Both the position numbers and the translations under genes were made by a program. Below the pieces are notes generated by a model, which ran no database searches, was not told where the DNA came from, and was given only the letters and a program-made list of their open reading frames with translations. DNA of 7,980 bases from Candidatus Aenigmatarchaeota archaeon (GTDB taxonomy: Archaea; Aenigmatarchaeota; Aenigmatarchaeia; Aenigmatarchaeales; Aenigmatarchaeaceae). This document shows, in pieces, positions 1-5,750 of the stretch (the stretch's first letter is position 1; each line of letters opens with the position of its first letter). Location: NCBI GenBank assembly GCA_017608545.1, contig JAFCFQ010000012.1, positions 1-7,980 on the forward strand, given 5' to 3'.

Positions 1-95
1 CCACTAACCCCGCCATAAATTTCAGAAGATTGCCAAAAAAAACCTCTTCTTTTAGCTAAGTCAATGAAATTTTTAGCATTTTTATTTTTTTCCAT
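1..95 (-). CDS. glyS: Glycyl-tRNA synthetase (class II), N-terminal fragment
   Basis: This is the 5' end of a gene that continues past the left edge; 31 complete codons are visible on the minus strand from the ATG at 95-93. Residues 15-29 read KRRGFFWQSSEIYGG and are followed by VSG, which closely matches the conserved N-terminus of dimeric class II GlyRS (KRRGF-x-x-x-SSEIYGG), the region leading to motif 1. The family charges tRNA-Gly with glycine in the cytoplasm. The start fits because the conserved block sits at its usual distance from the N-terminus and a TATA-like element lies about 26 bp upstream, suggesting a leaderless or near-leaderless transcript. A weak AAGGG lies upstream. The gene is divergent from the Orc1/Cdc6-like gene. 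Identity is recognised from this short but diagnostic stretch; catalytic motifs 2 and 3 are outside the window. Confidence 0.85.
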   Translation of the reverse strand, partial: MEKNKNAKNFIDLAKRRGFFWQSSEIYGGVS

Positions 96-114
96 ATTAA
101 CCCTTTTGTTATTC

Positions 115-126
115 AAATATAAATAA
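115..126. promoter_or_regulatory. Shared TATA element between glyS and the cdc6-like gene
   Basis: TATAAATA (118-125) lies in the 52-bp gap between two divergent genes. Its centre, 121.5, is the midpoint of the two start codons (A of ATG at 95 on minus and 148 on plus), about 26-27 bp from each. That is the normal archaeal TATA-to-transcription-start distance, so both mRNAs could start at or next to their ATG. The motif is visible; use in both directions is inferred. Confidence 0.5.
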
Positions 127-147
127 AATCCATATGAAATATTTTAT

Positions 148-960
148 ATGAATGGTTCTATTTTTATAAATACAGAAGCTTTAGAGCAAACTTATCTTCC
201 TAGACTTTTACCTTACAGAGAAGAACAACATAAATATTTAGCAGAATGTATAAAACCCTTGTTTAACAGGAGAAGTGGAACTAATCTACTGATAACAGGA
301 GCTCCGGGAATAGGCAAAACGACCTGTGTAAGATTTATTCTCAGGAAACTAATGGAAGAAACTGAAAACATAATGCCAATTTATATAAATTGCTGGAAAA
401 GAGATACTAGCCCTAAAATAATAAATGAGATAGCAAGACTTTCTGACATAAAAACTTTAGAAAAAATATCTTCAGATGAATTGTTTGATAGAATAATTTT
501 AAGATTAAACAGATATGATGGTGTTGTTTTCGCATTCGATGAAATTGATAGAGTTAAAGATTTCGATTTTCTTTATAGAATTCTAGAAGACGTTTCCCAT
601 AAAACAATATTTCTAGTCACTAATTTAAGTGAATGGGTAGCTAAAATGGATAGAAGATTAATATCGAGACTTTTGTTGGATAGACTAGAATTCAAACCAT
701 ACAATTACGAAGAAACTAGAGGAATTTTGTATGAAAGAAGAAAGTATGCTTTCGTTCCAGATTGTTGGGATTATGATGCATTTGAAATCGTCATAAGAAA
801 AACTTTTACTTCAAAGGATATAAGAGTTGGCTTGTTTTTAATGAAAAATGCAGGAGAAAATGCAGAAAGTAGAGGATCTGAAAAAATAGAAGTTAAAGAT
901 GTTGAAAAAGCTTTAAAGAAACTTGAAGACCTTCCAAAAGATATAACGAATTTTGTTTGA
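148..960 (+). CDS. Orc1/Cdc6-like AAA+ ATPase lacking the winged-helix domain
   Basis: This 270-residue protein has the N-terminal segment (IFIN...L...YLP...LPYREEQ, residues 5-27) and AAA+ core of archaeal Orc1/Cdc6 replication initiators. Visible motifs are Walker A GAPGIGKTT (51-59), Walker B ending in DEID (131-134), sensor 1 asparagine at 159 (LVTN), a DRRLISR stretch (168-174) where the arginine finger is expected, and a sensor 2-like arginine (R226) in SKDIRVG. All ATP-handling residues look intact. Family members are usually about 380-410 residues and end in a DNA-binding winged helix; this one stops just after the AAA+ lid (DVEKALKKLE), so that domain is missing. Codons after the TGA do not restore it in any frame. 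It could be a reduced initiator, a paralogue, or an Orc-like ATPase with another role. The start follows a TATA box by about 26 bp and has no SD. It stands alone on its strand. Confidence 0.85.
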   Translation: MNGSIFINTEALEQTYLPRLLPYREEQHKYLAECIKPLFNRRSGTNLLITGAPGIGKTTCVRFILRKLMEETENIMPIYINCWKRDTSPKIINEIARLSDIKTLEKISSDELFDRIILRLNRYDGVVFAFDEIDRVKDFDFLYRILEDVSHKTIFLVTNLSEWVAKMDRRLISRLLLDRLEFKPYNYEETRGILYERRKYAFVPDCWDYDAFEIVIRKTFTSKDIRVGLFLMKNAGENAESRGSEKIEVKDVEKALKKLEDLPKDITNFV

Positions 961-978
961 TCTGATCATGGTGCCAAA

Positions 979-1000
979 TATTTTATTATTTATTTTATTT
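979..1000 (+). terminator. T-rich tract after the cdc6-like gene
   Basis: A run dominated by T in clusters of two to four starts about 19 bases after the TGA stop. Archaeal transcription often ends at U-rich tracts without a hairpin, so this is a reasonable termination site for the upstream gene. It also precedes the trpS promoter. In such an AT-rich sequence the evidence is only suggestive. Confidence 0.4.
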
Positions 1001-1017
1001 CAGCTAGTAGAGCTTAA

Positions 1018-1029
1018 TTTTATAAATAT
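1018..1029 (+). promoter_or_regulatory. Candidate TATA box for the trpS-pheST operon
   Basis: TTTTATAAATAT is the best TATA match in the gap upstream of trpS. It predicts a transcription start near 1048-1051 and therefore a 5' leader of about 110 nt, long for this window, where other genes appear leaderless. A weaker box, TTAAAAATA at 1112-1120, would start RNA near 1142 and leave about 18 nt including the SD. The two cannot be separated from sequence alone. Confidence 0.5.
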
Positions 1030-1047
1030 CTCATATCAATAGTATTT

Positions 1048-1159
1048 AGGCGTTTAAATGGAATGGGATATCCTCCAATTTGCTTAGCAGTTATCTCTAG
1101 TTCTAAGAAGGTTAAAAATAAGACTAAAAAAAGTTATCTATTAGTTAAAAGGTGAGTAT
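1048..1159 (+). other. Putative trpS leader with mini-ORFs and hairpin
   Basis: If the 1018-1029 TATA box is used, this stretch is transcribed ahead of trpS. It contains an imperfect hairpin at 1056-1081 (arms around AAATGGA and TCCAATTT, with an ATAT loop closed by GG/CC), a weaker CTTAG/CTAAG pair at 1083-1107, a nine-codon ORF (1058-1087, MEWDILQFA) and a 30-codon ORF (1063-1155) whose TGA lies in the trpS SD. No known riboswitch, tRNA or C/D-box RNA was recognised. Any function is inference. Confidence 0.25.
1151..1155 (+). promoter_or_regulatory. Shine-Dalgarno site of trpS
   Basis: GGTGA, the classic archaeal anti-SD complement, ends four bases before the trpS ATG at 1160. It is the strongest ribosome binding site in the window and fixes that start. 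Its presence implies that trpS mRNA has a leader, unlike the apparently leaderless neighbours. Confidence 0.75.
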
Positions 1160-2275
1160 ATGAAAGAAACAATGATTGTAACTCCATGGGAAGTTAAAGG
1201 AAAAATAAATTACGATAAATTGGTAAAGAATTTTGGTTTGAATTTGATAGATGAAAATCTATACAAAAGACTAGAGAAATATTTAGGGGATAATTTCTTC
1301 TTAAGGAGAAAAATATTTTTTGCGCATAGAGACTTAGATTTTATTTTAAATGAATTTGAAAAAGGTAATAAATTTTATTTGTATAATGGTAGGGGTCCTT
1401 CTGGACATACTCACATAGGTCATTTGATATCATTCATGTTCGCAAAACAATTACAAGAAGCATTTAATGTTAAATATTTTATTCAATTAACAGATGATGA
1501 AAAGTTCTTGTTTAAAGAGGAGCTCAGTTTAGAAGATGTTGAAAAGTTCACTTATGAAAATGCACTTGACATAATAGCTTTAGGTTTTGATCCTGAAAAA
1601 ACTAAAATAATTTCAGATTTAAAATATGCAAAAACTATGTACAAACAAGCCTTAAGAGTTGCAAAAAAATTGACTTTCTCAACAGCAAAAGCTGTTTTTG
1701 GCTTTACAAATGATACGAATGTTGGTTCAATATTTTTCACAAGCATGCAATCAGTTCCTGCATTTCTTGAGTCTGTAAAACAAAAAAAGAAAATTCCGTG
1801 TTTAATTCCTCATGCTATTGATCAAGATCCTCATTTTAGAGTAGCAAGAGACATTTTACCAAAATTAGGATTTTATAAACCAGCCTCAATTCAGTGTAAA
1901 TTTCTTCCTGGCTTGGGAAAAGGTGGAAAAATGTCTTCAAGTGAACCAAACACAGCAATATTTACTACTGATAACCAAAAAGATATTGAAAGAAAAGTTA
2001 TGAATTCATTTACAGGAGGAAAAGATACAAAAGAAGAACAAAGAAAATTTGGAGGAGAACCAGAGATTTGTCCTGTATATCAATATTTTTACTTTTTATT
2101 CGAAGAGGATGATGAAAAATTAAAAATGTTATATAATAATTGTAAAAAAGGAAAAATTTTATGTGGAGATTGTAAAAAAGAACTTAGTAAAAGGATCAAA
2201 AAGTTTTTAGCAGAACATCAGAAAAAAAGAATGAAAGCAAAAAAAATTATAGGAAAGTTTATGCTTGAGGATTGA
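1160..2275 (+). CDS. trpS: Tryptophanyl-tRNA synthetase, archaeal/eukaryotic type
   Basis: A class I synthetase of 371 residues that activates tryptophan with ATP and charges tRNA-Trp. The N-terminus VTPWEVKGKINYDKL (7-21) is typical of archaeal/eukaryotic TrpRS. The HIGH signature is intact at 85-88 (GPSGHTHIGH), and KMSSS at 257-261 is the second ATP-binding loop. The stretch HAIDQDPHFRVARDILPKLG (218-237) and the C-terminal EPNTAIFTTD...FTGGKDT...FGG and LAEHQKKR segments match the same subfamily, clearly different from bacterial TrpRS. Cysteines 304, 328, 335 and 338 form C-x23-C-x6-C-x2-C in the anticodon-binding part, close to the Fe-S cluster motif of Thermotoga TrpRS. The gene has a strong SD and is followed after 2 bp by pheS, so it is most likely the first gene of a trpS-pheS-pheT operon. 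Confidence 0.96.
   Translation: MKETMIVTPWEVKGKINYDKLVKNFGLNLIDENLYKRLEKYLGDNFFLRRKIFFAHRDLDFILNEFEKGNKFYLYNGRGPSGHTHIGHLISFMFAKQLQEAFNVKYFIQLTDDEKFLFKEELSLEDVEKFTYENALDIIALGFDPEKTKIISDLKYAKTMYKQALRVAKKLTFSTAKAVFGFTNDTNVGSIFFTSMQSVPAFLESVKQKKKIPCLIPHAIDQDPHFRVARDILPKLGFYKPASIQCKFLPGLGKGGKMSSSEPNTAIFTTDNQKDIERKVMNSFTGGKDTKEEQRKFGGEPEICPVYQYFYFLFEEDDEKLKMLYNNCKKGKILCGDCKKELSKRIKKFLAEHQKKRMKAKKIIGKFMLED
2267..2270 (+). promoter_or_regulatory. Shine-Dalgarno site deciding the pheS start
   Basis: GAGG inside the last codons of trpS lies 7 bases before the ATG at 2278 but only 1 base before an in-frame TTG at 2272. The spacing supports the ATG as the real start of pheS. Confidence 0.6.
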
Positions 2276-2277
2276 AT

Positions 2278-3573
2278 ATGTATAAACTAACCGAAGAAGG
2301 AAAAGAATATCTTAAAAGTGGATTGCCGGAAAAAAGATTACTAAAATTCATAGAAAATGAAAAGTCTTTAGAAGAAGCTTCTAAATTTCCTAATTCTCAA
2401 ATAGCAATTGGTTGGGCAAAGAAAAATGGATGGATTGTAATTGAAAATAAAATTGTTAAATTGACAGAAAAAGGTAAAGAAATTATTGATAGAAAAACGG
2501 ATTTAGAAAAAGCTCTAGAAGAAATTGATAAAAAAGGTGAATCAAAACAAGACTTAATAAAAATCCTTTTAAGCAGAAAATTGATTGAAGAAACAAAAAA
2601 AGTCAAAAAACCTTCTTTTTGGCAAAGATTATTTGGTAGAAAAAAAGAAAAGAAAGTAGAAGTAAGGGGAGAAATAGCACAATTAACTCCTGAGTTAATA
2701 AAGTCTGGTGAATGGAGAAATAAAACATTTAGAAAGTATAATGTAAATGCTCCAGCACCAAAAATTTATCCTGGAAAAAAGCAACCTTACGTTCAAATCA
2801 TAGAAGAAATTAGAGAAAAATTAATTGGATTAGGTTTTCAAGAAATGAGAGGACCTTTAATTGAAACGTTTTTCTGGAATTGTGATTCTCTGTTTATGCC
2901 ACAAGATCATCCATCAAGAAGTATTCATGATGTATTGATTTTAAAAAATCCTAGCATTGGAAAGTTACCTGACGAAAATCTTGTAGCAAAAGTTAAAGCC
3001 ACTCATGAAGGAGGTTGGATAACAGAGAGTACTGGTTGGGGAGGATCTTGGAATAAAAATGAAGCAGCAAAATTGATAATGAGATCTCAAGGAACCGCTG
3101 TTTCAGCAAGAACGTTATATGAAAATAAAGACAAACCTGGAAAATATTTTTTAATTGATAGAGTATTTAGATACGATATAATTGATGCTCAACATTTAAT
3201 GGAGTTTGACCATTGTGAAGGAATAGTAATTGGAGAAAATGTAACATTTAGACATCTTTTAGGTTTTTTAAAAGAAATTGCTAAATTAATTGGAACTGAA
3301 AAAATTAAATTTAAACCTAGTTACTTCCCATTCACAAGTCCATCTGTAGAACTTTATGTATATTATCCAAAACTAGGATGGGTAGAAGCTGGAGGTGCAG
3401 GGATGATGAGACCAGAGGTGTTAAGACCTTTAGGATTAGAAAAATCACAAGTTTTAGCTTGGGGGTTAGGAATTGGTAGACTAGCCATGATTTCATTAGG
3501 AGTAAATGACATAAGGATGCTTTATTCAGATGATTTAGAATGGTTAAGAAATAAAGAAATTGTAATTTTGTGA
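2278..3573 (+). CDS. pheS: Phenylalanyl-tRNA synthetase alpha subunit
   Basis: The catalytic subunit of the alpha2-beta2 PheRS, 431 residues from the chosen ATG. Residues 1-75 form a winged-helix-like N-terminal domain (LTEEGKEYLKSGLPEKRLL; KLTEKGKEII) as in archaeal/eukaryotic alpha chains, followed by a lysine-rich linker around 105-128. The class II core begins near GEIAQLTPELIKSGEWR (131-147). Motif 1 is around 180-200 (LGFQEMRGPLIE), with FMPQDHPSR at 206-214; motif 2 is FRYDIIDAQHLMEFDHCEG (298-316 approximately), and motif 3 is GLGIGRLAM (396-404). Archaeal alpha subunits are often longer, so the N-terminal region looks reduced. An upstream in-frame TTG (2272) is possible but has poor SD spacing. 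It lies 2 bp after trpS and 5 bp before pheT, with which its product assembles. Confidence 0.96.
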   Translation: MYKLTEEGKEYLKSGLPEKRLLKFIENEKSLEEASKFPNSQIAIGWAKKNGWIVIENKIVKLTEKGKEIIDRKTDLEKALEEIDKKGESKQDLIKILLSRKLIEETKKVKKPSFWQRLFGRKKEKKVEVRGEIAQLTPELIKSGEWRNKTFRKYNVNAPAPKIYPGKKQPYVQIIEEIREKLIGLGFQEMRGPLIETFFWNCDSLFMPQDHPSRSIHDVLILKNPSIGKLPDENLVAKVKATHEGGWITESTGWGGSWNKNEAAKLIMRSQGTAVSARTLYENKDKPGKYFLIDRVFRYDIIDAQHLMEFDHCEGIVIGENVTFRHLLGFLKEIAKLIGTEKIKFKPSYFPFTSPSVELYVYYPKLGWVEAGGAGMMRPEVLRPLGLEKSQVLAWGLGIGRLAMISLGVNDIRMLYSDDLEWLRNKEIVIL

Positions 3574-3578
3574 TTTAA

Positions 3579-5183
3579 ATGGTTGTCATAGAAATTGATA
3601 AAAATGATTTGTTAAATTTAATCGGAAAAAAATTATCAGATCAAGAAATAGAAGAAGTTTTGTTTTTGTTAAAGATAGAAGCAACAATTAATGAAAATAA
3701 AATTGAATGTGAATTGAATCCTGACAGGCCCGATATGTTTTCTGTAGAAGGAATAGCAAGAGAAATGAAAGGATTTTTAGGGATTGAAACTGGAATTAAA
3801 AATTATGAAGTTTCAGATTCTGGTGTAATATTAAGAAAAGAAAAGTCTGAAGTTAGGCCTCATATAGCTTGTGGAATAATAAAAGATGTTACACTTTCAG
3901 ATTATTTGATAAAAAGTTTGATGCAAGTTCAAGAGAAATTGCACATGACAATAGGAAGGAATAGAAAAAAAGTTGCAATTGGTGTTCATGATTTTGATAA
4001 AATAGTTCCTCCTTTAGTTTATAAGGATGTTGATAATGAAAAATTTGTTCCACTAGGGAAAACTGAAGAAATGAATATAAGAGAAATACTAGAAAAACAT
4101 CCAAAAGGAATGGCTTACGCTCATTTAGTTAAAGATAAATACCCTCTTATTTATGATAAAGAAGGTGTTATAAGCTTTCCACCTATTATAAATTCTGAAA
4201 GAACAAAAGTTACAGAAAATACAAAAAATCTCTTCATTGATGTTACAGGAACTGATGAAAAAGCCGTAGAGCAAGTTTTAAACATTTTAGTTTGTAACAT
4301 TGTTGAAAGATGTGGAAAAATATTTAGTGTAAAAGTTAGCAACAAAATAACTCCAAAATTGGAACCAAAGGAAATGTCTTTAAATGTAGAAGAAATTGAC
4401 AAAATTCTCGGAATAGGATTAAATGAAAATGAGATTGCAGAATCTTTAGAAAAAATGAGATATTATGTTAAAAAAATGAAAGGTGGGAAAATAATAGTTA
4501 GTATACCTCCTTATCGTTCTGATATCCTTCATAAAGTTGATATAATAGAAGATGTTGCAATTGGTTATGGTTATAACAATATTAAACCTATTTTACCAAA
4601 AATAGCAACAATAGGAAAACAATCTGAATTAGAAAAACTCTCTAGAAAGATAAGAGAAATAATGATTGGCTTGGGTTTTCAAGAAATTTTAAGTTTCATT
4701 TTGACAAGTAAAGAAAACAATTTTAATAAAATGAATATAGGAGGTAAATGCGTAGAAATTTTTAACCCAACTTCTAGTGAATATGACATATGCAGAACTT
4801 GGTTATTACCAAATTTGTTAAAAGTTTTATCATCAAATAAACATAGAGAATATCCTCAAAAAATTTTTGAAATAGGTGATTGTATAACTCTTGATGAAAG
4901 TCAAGAAACTGGAACTAAACAAATTAGAAAATTAGCAGGTGTTATTTCTTATGATGATGCTAACTTAACAGAAATGAAGTCTGTGGTTGAAGCTGTTTTG
5001 AAAAATCTTAGTTATAAATATGAAATTAAAGAATATAATCACCCAAGCTTCATAGAATCAAGATGTGGAGAAATCTTAGTTAATGAAAAACAAATAGGAT
5101 TCTTTGGAGAAATTCATCCAAAAATTTTAGATAATTGGAAATTAGAGAAACCTGTTATTGGTTTTGAAATAAAAGTTGATTAA
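3579..5183 (+). CDS. pheT: Phenylalanyl-tRNA synthetase beta subunit
   Basis: The 534-residue partner of PheS, required for tRNA-Phe binding and for editing of mischarged tyrosine. It has the short archaeal form, without the bacterial N-terminal tRNA-binding domain or the C-terminal anticodon-binding domain. Landmarks are the B1-type ELNPDRPDMFSVEGIARE (45-62), the B3/B4 editing region with GRNRKKVAIGVHDFDKI (126-142) and INSERTKVTENTKNLFIDVTG (204-224 approximately), the B5 domain with PPYRSDILHKVDIIEDVAIGYGYN (310-333 approximately), and the inactive class II-like core with NPTSSEYDICRTWLLPNLL (396-414), PQKIFEIGD (426-434) and GFFGEIHP (507-514). No SD precedes the ATG, 5 bp after pheS, so translation is probably coupled to it. 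Its stop overlaps the end of the convergent lrp gene by 4 bp. Confidence 0.96.
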   Translation: MVVIEIDKNDLLNLIGKKLSDQEIEEVLFLLKIEATINENKIECELNPDRPDMFSVEGIAREMKGFLGIETGIKNYEVSDSGVILRKEKSEVRPHIACGIIKDVTLSDYLIKSLMQVQEKLHMTIGRNRKKVAIGVHDFDKIVPPLVYKDVDNEKFVPLGKTEEMNIREILEKHPKGMAYAHLVKDKYPLIYDKEGVISFPPIINSERTKVTENTKNLFIDVTGTDEKAVEQVLNILVCNIVERCGKIFSVKVSNKITPKLEPKEMSLNVEEIDKILGIGLNENEIAESLEKMRYYVKKMKGGKIIVSIPPYRSDILHKVDIIEDVAIGYGYNNIKPILPKIATIGKQSELEKLSRKIREIMIGLGFQEILSFILTSKENNFNKMNIGGKCVEIFNPTSSEYDICRTWLLPNLLKVLSSNKHREYPQKIFEIGDCITLDESQETGTKQIRKLAGVISYDDANLTEMKSVVEAVLKNLSYKYEIKEYNHPSFIESRCGEILVNEKQIGFFGEIHPKILDNWKLEKPVIGFEIKVD

Positions 5184-5696
5184 ATCAATATTCTAAAATC
5201 TTCTTTAATTATTGTTAAAACTACATTAGTATTTGTTCTTTCTACATAAGGCATTGAAAGTAAAGTTTTTGTAAATTCTCCTAATTCTTTTCTATTTTTA
5301 AATTTCGAGATTATTATTGCGTCTGTGTTTCCTGTAACATCATAAACAGCACAAACATTTTTAATTTTTGCAATTTTCTTTTCTGTTTCTATAAGTTTTC
5401 CTTTAGAAAAAGTTATATGAGTAATTGCAATTAAGTCAAAGCCTAACTTCTCATGATTTAAAATTGTCGTATAATTTTATTATTCCTCCTTTTTCTAATC
5501 TTTTTATTCTTTTTAAAACCGTTCCTACTGATAATTTAAGTTCTCTTGCAATTTGTCTATAAGAGAATCTGGAATCAGTTAAAAGCTTTTTTAATATTTT
5601 TTTATCGATTTCATCAACTAACGTTTGTTCAATCTGTTTATCGACTTTTTTATTTTTTTGAACATTTGATTTATTATATTTTATTTTATTATACAT
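5180..5696 (-). pseudogene. Lrp/AsnC-family transcription regulator, frameshifted
   Basis: Two out-of-frame parts make up one Lrp/AsnC regulator. The first (5696 to 5451, 81 residues) has a Lys/Asn-rich start and then the helix-turn-helix VDEIDKKIL...SYRQIARELKLSVGTVLKRI (27-64), ending at a TGA. The second, in the next frame from about 5476 to the TAA at 5182-5180, has no start codon and encodes the RAM ligand-binding domain: TTILNHEKLGFDLIAI, then VTGNTDAIII and PYVERTNTNVVL. Adding one A to the AAAA run at 5475-5478 (minus-strand sense) joins them into a continuous protein of about 172 residues. The family binds DNA as dimers or octamers and senses amino acids. The gene diverges from glnA, a known arrangement in some archaea, and probably controls it. 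It may be a recent pseudogene, an assembly error, or a gene read by frameshifting. ATG 5696 is preferred over an upstream TTG at 5741. Confidence 0.82.
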
Positions 5697-5707
5697 ATGT
5701 ACAATAA
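5686..5707. promoter_or_regulatory. Inverted repeat at the lrp start, candidate Lrp operator
   Basis: A 22-bp imperfect palindrome with arms TTATTnTACAT and ATGTAnAATAA pairs at 10 of 11 positions; its core TACATATGTA (5692-5701) is perfect. It covers the lrp ATG and the predicted lrp transcription start, and ends about 14 bp before the shared TATA box on the glnA side. This suits autorepression of lrp and possible activation of glnA, as known for some archaeal Lrp proteins. Binding is inferred. Confidence 0.45.
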
Positions 5708-5712
5708 TTAAA

Positions 5713-5729
5713 CTATAAAATATATAAAC
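5713..5729. promoter_or_regulatory. Shared TATA element between lrp and glnA
   Basis: The AT-rich stretch contains TATATAAA at 5721-5728, centred at 5724.5, almost the midpoint between the ATGs of lrp (5696, minus) and glnA (5751, plus). The distances of about 28 and 26 bp fit leaderless transcription both ways. An overlapping TATAAAATA at 5714-5722 is an alternative. Confidence 0.55.
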
Positions 5730-5750
5730 GTTTTTTAACAAAATAGAAAA

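Noticed and set aside
958..1017. Readthrough or recoding of TGA to extend the cdc6-like protein into its missing winged helix.
   Set aside because: The extension stops after about 18 codons with no winged-helix features, and TGA also ends trpS, pheS and glnA at their normal lengths.
961..1159. Replication origin beside the cdc6-like gene.
   Set aside because: The gap is AT-rich, but no repeated origin-recognition-box-like motifs are visible, and the T-rich tract is better explained as a terminator.
961..1159. tRNA, C/D-box RNA or known riboswitch in the gap before trpS.
   Set aside because: No T-loop, C and D boxes or familiar aptamer core could be found; only short imperfect hairpins are present.
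1552..1746. Minus-strand ORF of 64 codons inside trpS, and similar ones at 2397-2606, 3889-4104 and 4151-4402.
   Set aside because: All lie opposite conserved synthetase codons and show no recognisable domain; they are antisense shadows.
2272..2277. TTG start for pheS, adding two residues (M-N) before the ATG at 2278.
   Set aside because: The GAGG at 2267-2270 is one base from this TTG but seven from the ATG, and the conserved N-terminus begins at the ATG.
5697..5741. TTG start at 5741 that would lengthen Lrp by 15 residues.
   Set aside because: It would run through the TATA box region shared with glnA; ATG 5696 lies at the right distance from that box, and the extra residues are hydrophobic and unlike the family.
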